From: Anaerolinea sp.
GTDB lineage: Bacteria > Chloroflexota > Anaerolineae > Anaerolineales > Villigracilaceae
Assembly (NCBI GenBank): GCA_020720965.1
Contig: DYNS01000002.1
Coordinates: 1 to 34,539, forward strand
DNA length: 34,539 nt
Direction: 5' to 3'
Below, piece by piece: positions 7,964 to 17,140 of the stretch. How positions within the stretch are numbered: position 1 is the stretch's first letter; every line of letters begins with the position of its first letter. A program made the translations under genes and the position numbers. The notes beneath the pieces are model-generated. The model was given only the letters and a program-made list of their open reading frames with translations, made no database searches and was not told where the DNA came from.

Positions 7964-9157
7964 CTAATAACTGCGTTTGCCGGGCAGGTCTTTGGCAGAT
8001 TGCTTGAAGGATGTTTCGTCCATCTCTGCCCCGGCGCGGGTCATCTCTAACTGAAGCATTTTCTCTACCTGATATTTTTCCTCGTGGGTGACGACCGCCG
8101 TTTCGTGGGCGCGGTGCAGGAGATAAGGATAGGGCTTGGAGCCCATCATGCGGGCTTGTTCCACCAAAACGGCGTGCAGGGCGTTAATTTTTTGGGGGTC
8201 ATCCGCCACCCATTGAGGAATTTCCACCCGCGCCAGCCAGGGGTGTTGAGCGCTGCCGACATTGAGATAAAAGAAATGCAGAGCAAGGTCGCCGCTGTAT
8301 TCTTTTTTGGTTTTGGATTGCAAGGCAAATACGGCAGAACGCTGACCGCCTTCCAGCAAGGGGTTATGTTTTTCGCCAAAGAGCCAGCGGTCGGTTACGC
8401 CGCGAAAGGGATGCTCGTTGCGCGGGGCTTTTTGTTTTTGGGGGTCGGCGCTCAGTTGCAAAAGTTCCAGCAGGCGCACAACCAGGTCGGCGGAGGGCTT
8501 GTCCACGTACCCGGCGGTGGTGACTCCGTTGCTTTGCAGGCGGGAGAGGACGGTTTTGTAGGTTTGCAGGCTTTTGCCAAAGGAGGCGTCTTGCGCGTCT
8601 TTTGCGCCCCAGAGTTCGATGGGACCATCCGTAAAGGTGATGACGGGGGCAGGGTACTGGCTGGAGAGTTCGTCCAGCTTGCGGCGCTCGTCCAGGTCGC
8701 GGCGCAGGGCGAGGAGTCCTTCGGTGAGTGGGTTGCCTTCCGGGGTGAAGAGTTCGTCTTCGTAGAGCAGTTGGCTATCTGTTACGATTTTGGGGGCGCT
8801 GCCGGAACCAACTTGCAGGATGATTGCCCCGACATTGACCAGCCCATATTGCACCGCGCCGTGCCTATCCGGGTAGATTTGAGAGCCATCGGCGGCGATG
8901 ATGGTTGCGTTTAACGGCGAAACAGGCGCAGGGTGGTGGGCATCCAGGGCTTCGTGGCGGGGGAGAGCGCAGCGGGTGGAGGGGTCTGCTTCGGTGGCGG
9001 CTTCTACAGCGGCGCGAAGAGTATCCAATTCCCCGGCGTAGGTGCGGAAGAGGGCGCGGGCTTGGCGGCGGCGTTCTTCCAGGCGGGCGTTGCGCTGCCG
9101 AAAGGTTGCGCCGATTTCTTGTATTTTGGTGTAGATTTGTTGGAAGTCCAGGCTCAT
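7964..9157 (-). CDS. nurA: NurA-domain 5'-3' nuclease
   Basis: 397 aa; IIAADGSQIYPDRHG and ITFTDGPIELWG acidic motifs of NurA; in operon with herA. Confidence 0.85.
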   Translation of the reverse strand: MSLDFQQIYTKIQEIGATFRQRNARLEERRRQARALFRTYAGELDTLRAAVEAATEADPSTRCALPRHEALDAHHPAPVSPLNATIIAADGSQIYPDRHGAVQYGLVNVGAIILQVGSGSAPKIVTDSQLLYEDELFTPEGNPLTEGLLALRRDLDERRKLDELSSQYPAPVITFTDGPIELWGAKDAQDASFGKSLQTYKTVLSRLQSNGVTTAGYVDKPSADLVVRLLELLQLSADPQKQKAPRNEHPFRGVTDRWLFGEKHNPLLEGGQRSAVFALQSKTKKEYSGDLALHFFYLNVGSAQHPWLARVEIPQWVADDPQKINALHAVLVEQARMMGSKPYPYLLHRAHETAVVTHEEKYQVEKMLQLEMTRAGAEMDETSFKQSAKDLPGKRSY

Positions 9158-9268
9158 AGTTTAGAACATTTGTTAGATTTTAACCGATTTCGCTTGTTTG
9201 GGGAACTTTTGGAGGCGATGGGGCGTTTAGGGAGAGAACAGTTTATTTCACAAAAGGAGAAAAAAACA

Positions 9269-9964
9269 ATGCGTAACAAATTTCTATTCGTTCTTATTTT
9301 GGCGGCTGCCCTGGCTTTAAGCGCCTGCGGAGCCGCTCCCCAGGCGGCGCGGACGGTGAGCGTGAGCGGGGTTGGCGAGGTGGCTTTGCAACCGGATATT
9401 GCTCACATTTACATTGGCGTGCATACCGAGAATAGCAGCGCAACCCAGGCCGTTGCCGAGAATAATGCCAGCGCCCAGGCGTTGATTGCGGCGCTGACGG
9501 CGGCGGGGGTTGCGCCGGAGGATATCCGCACCAGCAATTTCTCTATCTGGATGAATACCCCCTATGGCACGGACGGGTTGCCCGCTTCGCCAGTGTATGT
9601 GGTAGATAACCTTGTGTACGTCACAACCAGGGATATTGCCGGGCTTGGCAGCCTGTTGGATGCTGCCGTGCAGGCGGGCGCGACCAACATCAACAGTATT
9701 GAGTTTGATGTGGCGGATAAGACAGCGGCGCTTGCCCAGGCGCGGAGTGCAGCGGTGCAGGCTGCCGCCCAGCAGGCGCAGGAATTGGCAAAAGCCGCCG
9801 GAGTGACGCTTGGGCAGGTTCAATCCATTGAATACTTTGATGCAGAGCCTTACCCCATGTATGCCAACCGGGCAATGGGCGGGGGCGCGGCTGCAGAAGT
9901 ACCCATCAACCCCGGCACGATGCAGGTTTCCGCTACGGTGACTCTCTCTTACGAAATTAAGTAG
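9269..9964 (+). CDS. SIMPL domain (DUF541) lipoprotein
   Basis: Lipobox (LALSAC), VSVSGVGEVALQPDIAHIYIGVHTE..., typical SIMPL sequence; start trimmed to ATG 9269 after AAAGGAG. Confidence 0.9.
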   Translation: MRNKFLFVLILAAALALSACGAAPQAARTVSVSGVGEVALQPDIAHIYIGVHTENSSATQAVAENNASAQALIAALTAAGVAPEDIRTSNFSIWMNTPYGTDGLPASPVYVVDNLVYVTTRDIAGLGSLLDAAVQAGATNINSIEFDVADKTAALAQARSAAVQAAAQQAQELAKAAGVTLGQVQSIEYFDAEPYPMYANRAMGGGAAAEVPINPGTMQVSATVTLSYEIK

Positions 9965-9982
9965 CGCAACAAGCTCCAACCC

Positions 9983-10025
9983 AACCCGCCCCCAGGGAGG
10001 ATTTTCTCCCCAGGGGCGGGTTTTT
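9983..10025 (+). terminator. Intrinsic terminator after the SIMPL-domain gene
   Basis: aacccgcccc...ggggcgggtt followed by TTTTT. Confidence 0.8.
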
Positions 10026-10042
10026 GATGGTTTGGATGTAAT

Positions 10043-12022
10043 TTATTTGATGCGTTCTGCCACAATCTCCGCCACGTCTTTGACGGGTAAGCCGTTTTCT
10101 TCGGCTTTGCTGGCATCTGTCAGCATGGTGAGGCAGAAGGGGCAGCCGACTGCCAGGGTTTCAGCGCCGCTGGCTTTGGCTTCGGCGTAACGGGTCTGGT
10201 TCACGCGGGCTGTGCCGGGCTCTTCTTCCTTCCACATTTGGGCGCCGCCTGCGCCGCAGCAGAAGGATTGGGCTTCGTGATGGGGCATTTCCGTCAGGTT
10301 GGCTCCGGCGGATTGGAGGGCAAGGCGAGGGGCTTCGTACACGCTGTTGTGCCGCCCCAGGTAGCAGGGGTCGTGGAAGGTGAGGGAGGCGGGTTCGGCG
10401 TCCAATTGCAGTTTTCCGCTGCCGACCAGTTCGTTAATCAGTTGGGTGTGATGAATCACTTCGTAGTTTCCGCCAAACGCGGGGTATTCGTTTTTGATGG
10501 TGTGGAGGCAGTGCGGGCAGGTTGTAACAATGCGCTTGGGGGCGACCTCGTTGAGCAGTTCTACATTGGCGGTTGCCAAACCAAAGAAGATGTCTTCGCG
10601 CCCGGCGCGGCGGGCAGAGTCGCCGGTGCATTGTTCGCTGCGCCCCAAAACGGCAAAGTTTACCCCGGCGGCATTGAGAATTTTGGCAAAAGCCTGGGCG
10701 GTTTTTTGGGCGCGGGCATCGGTTGAGGGGGCGCATCCCACCCACCAGAGCAGGTCTGGTTCCGGGTTTTTCTCAATGGTCGGCACGTTTAGACCAGAAG
10801 CCCATTTGAGACGGTCGGCGGGGTTGACGTTCCAGGGGTTGGCGTTGCGTTCCATGCCCTTGAAGGCGGTTTCCAACTGCTTGGGGAAGGCGCTTTCCAT
10901 CATCGCCAGGTTGCGGCGGATGGAGAGAATATCCCGCATGGGTTCGTTGCCAACGGGGCAGACATCTACACAGGCGCCGCAGGAGGTGCAAGCCCAAACC
11001 GCTTCTTCGGGGATGAGTTCCAGCAGGGGTTTGTCGGTTCCGCCCCCGGCGTTGAAGTTGTAGCGTTTGTTAATTTCCAGCGCCGCCGGGCTGAGAATTT
11101 TGCCGGTATTGTAGGCGGGGCAGACTTCCTGACAGCGGAAGCACATGATGCAGGCGTAAGAATCGATGATTTGCTCGTAGCCCAGGTCGCTGACCTTTGC
11201 CGCGCCAAATTGCTCTATGCTTTCGTCTTCCAGGTTCACATAGTCCAGTGCGCCCATGGAGGGACGCTCTGGTTTGAGGGCAAAGTTGATGGGAGCAAAG
11301 AAGAGATGCAGGTGTTTGGAGTAGGGGAAGTATGGCAGAAAGGCGACAACCGCGCCAACCGAGAGCCAGAACATGAGGTGCTCGCCCGCTTCCAATAGTC
11401 CGGGGTTCATCCCCAGCCACAGGGTGGAAACGGCTGAGATGAACGGCTGCCATGAATCGGTGTGGGCGTGCGCCGCCAGGTGGAAGGATTCTCCCAGTAA
11501 ACGGGCAGAGTTGTGCAGGAGGATGAATCCGGCTACGATGGCGGAATCACGGCTGATGCCGAGGCGGGCTTTGGGGTCCAACAGGGTGGTGTCTCTGGTA
11601 GAGAGGGTGGCGGGGCGAAAGAGGAAGCGGCGGATTGCCATTGCCGCCATGCCGACCAGGATGAGGACGTTGACCACGTCTGCCAGAAGGCGGTAGAGTT
11701 CGCCAAAGAGACCGGTGTTGTCTAACATGCGCCAGTCGGTGTAGGCGTAGATTAAGTCGGAAAGGTTGATGAGCAGGAATGCCAGAAAACCCCAGCCAAT
11801 CATCCCATGCAGGAGGCTGGGGATGAGGCGAAAGCGGAAAACGGGCTGAAAAGTGATGAATTTGAAAAGAGCGCCCCCCGCTTTTTTAAGGACGACCTGC
11901 CAGTTGGGCTTGCCCTGCCCGCTACCAATGTTGTGGATGATGCGCTTTACACCTCCCCAGGTGTAATAGAGCGAGACAAGGACGGCGAGGGCAAAAAGAA
12001 TTTTCTCTACCAGTGTGAGCAT
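10043..12022 (-). CDS. HdrD-like membrane (Fe-S)-binding oxidoreductase (NarI-like TM region + 4Fe-4S + two cysteine-rich CCG domains)
   Basis: 659 aa; ferredoxin motifs CIMCFRCQEVCP and CTSCGACVDVCP; CCG-type motifs TTCPHCLHTIKNEYP, FHDPCYLGRHN, SFCCGAGGAQMW, VGCPFCLTML. Confidence 0.9.
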   Translation of the reverse strand: MLTLVEKILFALAVLVSLYYTWGGVKRIIHNIGSGQGKPNWQVVLKKAGGALFKFITFQPVFRFRLIPSLLHGMIGWGFLAFLLINLSDLIYAYTDWRMLDNTGLFGELYRLLADVVNVLILVGMAAMAIRRFLFRPATLSTRDTTLLDPKARLGISRDSAIVAGFILLHNSARLLGESFHLAAHAHTDSWQPFISAVSTLWLGMNPGLLEAGEHLMFWLSVGAVVAFLPYFPYSKHLHLFFAPINFALKPERPSMGALDYVNLEDESIEQFGAAKVSDLGYEQIIDSYACIMCFRCQEVCPAYNTGKILSPAALEINKRYNFNAGGGTDKPLLELIPEEAVWACTSCGACVDVCPVGNEPMRDILSIRRNLAMMESAFPKQLETAFKGMERNANPWNVNPADRLKWASGLNVPTIEKNPEPDLLWWVGCAPSTDARAQKTAQAFAKILNAAGVNFAVLGRSEQCTGDSARRAGREDIFFGLATANVELLNEVAPKRIVTTCPHCLHTIKNEYPAFGGNYEVIHHTQLINELVGSGKLQLDAEPASLTFHDPCYLGRHNSVYEAPRLALQSAGANLTEMPHHEAQSFCCGAGGAQMWKEEEPGTARVNQTRYAEAKASGAETLAVGCPFCLTMLTDASKAEENGLPVKDVAEIVAERIK

Positions 12023-12082
12023 ATTTCTCCTCCGGATGTTGGGTTTACAGCCGCTCCTGGGCGGCTGAAGGTTCCAGGCTGA

Positions 12083-13036
12083 TTATTTTTGCGCGGGATG
12101 AGAAATACCAGTAAGGCTTTGGAGCATATCCAGGTTGAGTTTTTCGCGGTGTTGTTGCACAAAATCCCAAAATTTAGATTCGGCACGGGTGAAGGTTGCG
12201 CCGGTGTGGCGGCAAAGGTAAATGCGCTGGGTGTTTTCCAGCCCGTCTATATCCACTTTGCAGATACGCCCCAGTGCCAAGCCTCGTTCCGCCACCAATT
12301 CCGAGACGAAGGAGATGCCCATGCCGCGTTCCACTGCCAGGGCACTGGCTTCGGCGTTGCCGAGTTCCATCACTACATTGAGCATTTCCGGGGTGATATT
12401 GTGGTGTTTTAGGCCTTCAAAGAGAATTTCGGCGGTGGCGGAGCCGTCTTCGCGGCGGATGAAGGGCTGCTCCAGCAGGTCGGCGGGCATGGCTCGCCCA
12501 TATTTTGCCCAGGGGTGTTCAGCGGGGACGATGAGGATGACTTTGTCTTCAAAGAGCAGGCTGCATTCAATGTCGCGGTGTTCCACCCGTTTGCTGACGA
12601 CACCCAAGCCCAGGGTTTGGTCGAGGAGGTGTTCCAGCACGGTGGCGCGACTCATCACACTGACGCGGGTGTGGACGCGAGGGTATTCTTTGCGGTAGGC
12701 AGAAAGCAGATTGGGGATGAGATATTTGCCGGTAGTGGTGGAGCAGCCAATGACCAGTTCCCCGGCGACTTCGCCTTTGATGTTGATGAGCGAGTCTTCC
12801 AGCAGGCGGACAGAGGCAAGTACCTCCCGCGCAATGGGCAAAATTGCCTTGCCCGATTCGCTCAGCTGCACCGAGCGCCCGTGCCGGACGAATAATTCCA
12901 CCCCGTAGGCAACTTCCAGCGATTGAATGTTCTGGCTGACAGCGGATTGAGAGAGTCGCAGGCGCAAGGCAGCGCGGCTGAAGTTGAGTTCTTCGGCGGC
13001 GGCGACAAAAACCCTTAACTCGGAAAAGTTAATCAT
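12083..13036 (-). CDS. LysR family transcriptional regulator
   Basis: N-terminal HTH (LRVFVAAAEELNFSRAALRLRLSQSAVSQNIQSLE) and LysR substrate-binding domain. Confidence 0.95.
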   Translation of the reverse strand: MINFSELRVFVAAAEELNFSRAALRLRLSQSAVSQNIQSLEVAYGVELFVRHGRSVQLSESGKAILPIAREVLASVRLLEDSLINIKGEVAGELVIGCSTTTGKYLIPNLLSAYRKEYPRVHTRVSVMSRATVLEHLLDQTLGLGVVSKRVEHRDIECSLLFEDKVILIVPAEHPWAKYGRAMPADLLEQPFIRREDGSATAEILFEGLKHHNITPEMLNVVMELGNAEASALAVERGMGISFVSELVAERGLALGRICKVDIDGLENTQRIYLCRHTGATFTRAESKFWDFVQQHREKLNLDMLQSLTGISHPAQK

Positions 13037-13167
13037 ATAAAGCCTCGTCCCTGTTGGGGCAGCCCAAACAGGCTGCCATCTTCCACAATGATTCAGTATA
13101 AGCGAGGCTGAACGTCATTCATAAGTGACATTAATCATCATTATCGATGAAGATTTGCCGCGCTGGT

Positions 13168-14850
13168 TTAAGGATAGGGAACGGGGGTCGGTTGGGGAGA
13201 AGGGGCTTGGCTAATATCTTCCACGTAGCCTTTTGCTCCGGCGCAGGCAGGCGAGAGGGCATTGGCAACCATGTCCCAGTTGAGGGCGGGGTCGGAGCCG
13301 GGTTGGTAGGCGGCTTGCGCCGCCGAGGAAAGACAGCCAGAACCTGCGTTGTAATTGACAAGGGTCAATTTCCACAGGTCTTCGTAAGAGAGGGTTTTAC
13401 CCGGTGCTTTGCCGGTGATGTTTTGGACAATTTTGCCGGTTTGTTCGCAATTGGCGAGCAGGGTACGCCCAAAGACGGCAACGCTAAAATTGGCGCGGGA
13501 AATATCCAGCCCCAGGGGGCAGGTTTCGCAGGTGGCATCTACGCTGTTGACGAGGGCAGCCCGCAGGATGACGCGGTTTTCTTCTGGCTGATTGGCGTAG
13601 CCTTTCGCAGCACAGGATTCTTCCAAAAGCACCAGAGGGCAAAATTCCGCGTAAAAAGCCGGGTTCCAGAGCAGGAGGGTATCCGCCCCATCCTCGGTCA
13701 GTTGCCCCAATCCCACATCTTCGCCGTCCCTAAAAACGCCGGGCCAAAATTGACTCTCGCGGCTGAACAGGTTTTTTAGCAGTTGGGCAGGAACCTGAGT
13801 CTTTTGGGCAATATCCACAATGAGAGTGTCGAACTGGTCTTGCCAGGCATCCACCTGGGGGCGGGCAGCGCTCATGCCACAGGCAGAGGCGGCACCCGTT
13901 TCGGTCAGCCCACCATCCGGGCAGGCGCTGGCATCCACCACGCCCTGGGTGATGAGGTTGCCCGCCAGGTAAGCGTAGGGGATGTTGGATTGCAGGTTTT
14001 GATGGTCTTCGGGGGTTTGCAGCCAGGCGGGCAAGCCCTCGGTGGGAGGGAAAGCATCCCAGGTAATGGAACAGGATGCCAGGTTTTCACCCTGCCATTG
14101 AGAGCTGAGAACATCCACGTACCAGCGCGGCACGAGGCGCTCGCCCTCGCTTTCGCCGCCCTGCTGCAACACCCGCACCTCGGCGGTGAAGGCGGGACTG
14201 GTATCTCCGTAGGTGGAATTTGCCCAAAACTGCAAAGAGATACCTTCGGAATCGGTGGCTTGAAGGTTAAATTCGCAGGTTTCACCCTCGCAAAAGAAAG
14301 GGTCACTGCCCGCAAAGCCCTGAATGGATGTTATCGATTCGTTGGGAAGGGGGTCTTCGCCGCGCAAAAGCAGGGTGGGAGGGGTGGAACACCACCCGTC
14401 TGGGTCTGGGTTGCAGTTTTGCAGGCTGACCCACACCTGGGGCGGAGGCAATTTGACGACAATCTGCCGGGTGGAGGGTTGCTGGCTGACGTTTTGCAGG
14501 TAATAACCGGGGCAGGAGGATACTTCTGGGGCGGTGCAGGCGGAGGAGTAGGAAATCCATTCCACATACACATCATCAGAGCAGGCGGAATAGATTTCTT
14601 CGTTGGTGGGCAAGCCCTCGTGTTCCGAGAAAAAAGAACAGTAGACATCATTATCTGCCCAGGCGATGAGCCACCATTCGCGCAGGGTGATGTCTACTGT
14701 GACGGTTGTGTAGCGGTCGGGTCCGTTGGGGGTAGGGGAGGGGGTTGAGGTGGCGGCGTGAACCTTTCCGGCGCCTACCATGTGGAGGATTGCCAGGAAA
14801 AAGCCGAGGGCTGCCGCCCCTGTCCATATCCACCAGAATTTTTTTGCCAT
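13168..14850 (-). CDS. Secreted cysteine-rich protein with C-terminal lytic transglycosylase (SLT/lysozyme-like) domain
   Basis: N-terminal signal/TM; FSRESQFWPG..DVGLGQLTEDGADTL..LVNYNAGSGCL resembles SLT motifs (E-S, GxxQ, YNAG). Confidence 0.75.
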   Translation of the reverse strand: MAKKFWWIWTGAAALGFFLAILHMVGAGKVHAATSTPSPTPNGPDRYTTVTVDITLREWWLIAWADNDVYCSFFSEHEGLPTNEEIYSACSDDVYVEWISYSSACTAPEVSSCPGYYLQNVSQQPSTRQIVVKLPPPQVWVSLQNCNPDPDGWCSTPPTLLLRGEDPLPNESITSIQGFAGSDPFFCEGETCEFNLQATDSEGISLQFWANSTYGDTSPAFTAEVRVLQQGGESEGERLVPRWYVDVLSSQWQGENLASCSITWDAFPPTEGLPAWLQTPEDHQNLQSNIPYAYLAGNLITQGVVDASACPDGGLTETGAASACGMSAARPQVDAWQDQFDTLIVDIAQKTQVPAQLLKNLFSRESQFWPGVFRDGEDVGLGQLTEDGADTLLLWNPAFYAEFCPLVLLEESCAAKGYANQPEENRVILRAALVNSVDATCETCPLGLDISRANFSVAVFGRTLLANCEQTGKIVQNITGKAPGKTLSYEDLWKLTLVNYNAGSGCLSSAAQAAYQPGSDPALNWDMVANALSPACAGAKGYVEDISQAPSPQPTPVPYP

Positions 14851-14886
14851 GCTCTCCTCGCTAAAGCAAGTATAGCAGAAGTTTTT

Positions 14887-15039
14887 TTACCCGCCAGTCT
14901 CTAATTCTTCCAGGGCTTGCTCTTCCTTCTGGAGATTTTTCCAGCGTAGGGCGAGGCTGAGGAGGTACAACGCCATGACGAGGCTAAAGACGACATAGCC
15001 GCCGATGAGGTAGTCGAGGGTATTGGGGGTGGTTTCCAT
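14887..15039 (-). CDS. ccmD: CcmD-like small membrane protein
   Basis: METTPNTLDYLIGGYVVFSLVMALYLLSLALRWKNLQKEE...: 50 aa with one TM, immediately after ccmC. Confidence 0.75.
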   Translation of the reverse strand: METTPNTLDYLIGGYVVFSLVMALYLLSLALRWKNLQKEEQALEELETGG

Positions 15040-15047
15040 GAGTTTTC

Positions 15048-15737
15048 CTATTGCATTACCTGTAGTTTGCGCTGCTCCACCTTTTCGGCGTATTGCGCCA
15101 GGCGGATGCGATGCCAAAAGAGGGTGATGAAGATGACGGTGAAGGCGGCGATGTGGAAGAACATGGTGTGGAGCATTTCATCGGTCATGCCCATGGATTC
15201 GCCGCCGCCAGAGCCAATAAGCACCGGGTGAATGGTGCGGAAGAGGCGGATGGATAAGAAGGTGAGCGGGACGCTTAAGCCGCCCAAAATGGTGTAGATT
15301 GCCCCAAAACGGGCGCGGCGTACCGGGTCTTCGATGCCCTGGCGCAGAAGGAGGTAGGCGAGGTAAATCATCCCCAGGATGGCGGCGGTGGTAAGGCGCG
15401 GCTCCCAGGTCCACCAGGTTCCCCAGGCGGGGCGCGCCCAGATGGAGCCAAGCACAACGGCAACAAAGAAGAAGACCAGGCTTAGTTCCACTGCCGCCAA
15501 GCCGATGGCATCCCACTTGAGGTCTTTGGTTCTGAGATACACTACCGCAAGCACGGCAGCGACAACGAAGCCCAACATGCCCACCCAGGCGGTAGCGACA
15601 TGAACGTAAAAGACTTTTTGCACCAATCCCATCACTTTTTCGGTGGGGGCGTAGAAGAATACCAGCAGGGTGGAGGCGACGAGCAGGAGCAGTGAGACAA
15701 GGTTGAGAATTTTGAGGGTGCGGGGTTGAGGAGACAT
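15048..15737 (-). CDS. ccmC: Cytochrome c maturation protein CcmC (WWD family)
   Basis: KVFYVHVATAWVGML..., RPAWGTWWTWEPRLTTAAIL WWD-type segment; between ccmB and ccmD. Confidence 0.92.
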   Translation of the reverse strand: MSPQPRTLKILNLVSLLLLVASTLLVFFYAPTEKVMGLVQKVFYVHVATAWVGMLGFVVAAVLAVVYLRTKDLKWDAIGLAAVELSLVFFFVAVVLGSIWARPAWGTWWTWEPRLTTAAILGMIYLAYLLLRQGIEDPVRRARFGAIYTILGGLSVPLTFLSIRLFRTIHPVLIGSGGGESMGMTDEMLHTMFFHIAAFTVIFITLFWHRIRLAQYAEKVEQRKLQVMQ

Positions 15738-15758
15738 AGCGATTCCTTTGGGAAGGGG

Positions 15759-16436
15759 TTATTCTTCCACCACGTAATCAAAAACCATAAACGCGGCGGC
15801 AAGGAAGATGATGTCGTACACCAGTAAGAGGTTGAGCCAGGGTGATATTTCCGTGAAGGCATCGGCGGCGAGAAAACCGCCAGAGGCTTTGACAGCGGCA
15901 ACGATGACGGGCAAAACCAGGGGAAAGAGCAAGACCGGCAAAAGGACATCCCTGGTGCGGGTTTGCACCGACATGGAAGCCAGCAAAACACCCACTGCCA
16001 CGTAGCCAACCGAGCCAAGCAGGGTGACGAGTAATAAGCCGCGGTTGAACAGGTTGATGTTGTAAAGCAGGCTGTATGCCGGGATGACGATAACTTCTAC
16101 AATGAGCATGAATGCCAGGTTGCTGAAAAATTTGCCAAAGTAAATGGCAGACCTATCCAACGGGGCGAGGAGCAAACCATCCAGACAGCCCTGGTCTTTT
16201 TCGGCGGACATGGTGCGGTTTAAGCCCAAAGTTCCGGCAAAAGAGAAAGTGACCCAAAGCGCTCCGGCGGTGATGGCGGTGCGGGCTTTTACGTCCAGTT
16301 CCAGGGCAAAATAGAAGATGAGGACAACCAGCACGGCAAAGACGAGCATGGCGGGGATGAGTTCGCGGGAGCGAAATTCCGCCGCCAGGTCTTTGCGGAA
16401 AACTGCCCAAACAGCGCGCAGGTAGGGGTTCTTCAT
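15759..16436 (-). CDS. ccmB: Heme exporter protein CcmB
   Basis: 225 aa; FRKDLAAEFRSRE...LLAPLDRSAIYFGKF; ATGA overlap with ccmA. Confidence 0.93.
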   Translation of the reverse strand: MKNPYLRAVWAVFRKDLAAEFRSRELIPAMLVFAVLVVLIFYFALELDVKARTAITAGALWVTFSFAGTLGLNRTMSAEKDQGCLDGLLLAPLDRSAIYFGKFFSNLAFMLIVEVIVIPAYSLLYNINLFNRGLLLVTLLGSVGYVAVGVLLASMSVQTRTRDVLLPVLLFPLVLPVIVAAVKASGGFLAADAFTEISPWLNLLLVYDIIFLAAAFMVFDYVVEE

Positions 16437-17140
16437 GCGGCTTTCTCCAGGGCTTGTTTGTAAAAGGTCAGCAGGTTGTTGCTGCCAAGTTGGGCGGGGG
16501 TGGCGGATGCCACAATTTGCCCGCGAGAGAGGACATCAAAACGGGTGGCGAGGTTTTCGGCGCGTGCCAGGTCGTGCGAGGTCATTACGACTGCGTGAGG
16601 TCCCTGCGTGGCGACATTTTTCAGGACGGTATCCAGCATTTCGGAGGCATCCTGGTCCAAACCGGTGTAGGGTTCGTCAAAGAGCATCACTTCCGGGTTG
16701 TGCAAAACGGCGCGGGCAATGGCAAGGCGCTGCTGCATTCCGCGTGAGAAGGTGCGAACCAGGTCACGGTGGCGGTTGGCAAGCCCCACCAGGCGCAGGA
16801 CTTCCTCGATGCGGCGGGCAGGTTGAGGCAGGTCGTACAGGTCGGCGTAGAAAGCCAGGTTTTCGGCGGCGGTCAGGTCGCCGTAGAGCAGGGGTTGGTG
16901 CGAAACAACCCCCAACCGGCGGCGGACGGCGGCAGCCTGGGCAGGCAGGTTGTACCCGGCGATTCTGACCACCCCCAAACTGGGGCGGGAAAGGGAAGCG
17001 AGGATACGCAAAAAGGTGGTTTTGCCCGCCCCATTGGGACCCAACAGGGCAACAAACTCGCCGGGCTGAACGGTGAAGTTCAGCCCGCGCAGAATGGTCT
17101 TTGCGCCAAATCGCTTTACGAGTTTGGTTACTTCTATCAT
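16433..17140 (-). CDS. ccmA: Heme ABC exporter ATP-binding protein CcmA
   Basis: Walker A GPNGAGKTTFLR, signature TFSRGMQQRLAIARA, Walker B VMLFDEPYTGLD. Confidence 0.93.
   Translation of the reverse strand: MIEVTKLVKRFGAKTILRGLNFTVQPGEFVALLGPNGAGKTTFLRILASLSRPSLGVVRIAGYNLPAQAAAVRRRLGVVSHQPLLYGDLTAAENLAFYADLYDLPQPARRIEEVLRLVGLANRHRDLVRTFSRGMQQRLAIARAVLHNPEVMLFDEPYTGLDQDASEMLDTVLKNVATQGPHAVVMTSHDLARAENLATRFDVLSRGQIVASATPAQLGSNNLLTFYKQALEKAA

Noticed and set aside
5626-9157. HerA locus as an anti-phage defence system (HerA-Sir2/HerA-DUF4297 type)
   Set aside because: The partner gene is a NurA nuclease and there are no other defence genes or mobility signatures nearby; repair-type end resection is the simpler reading.
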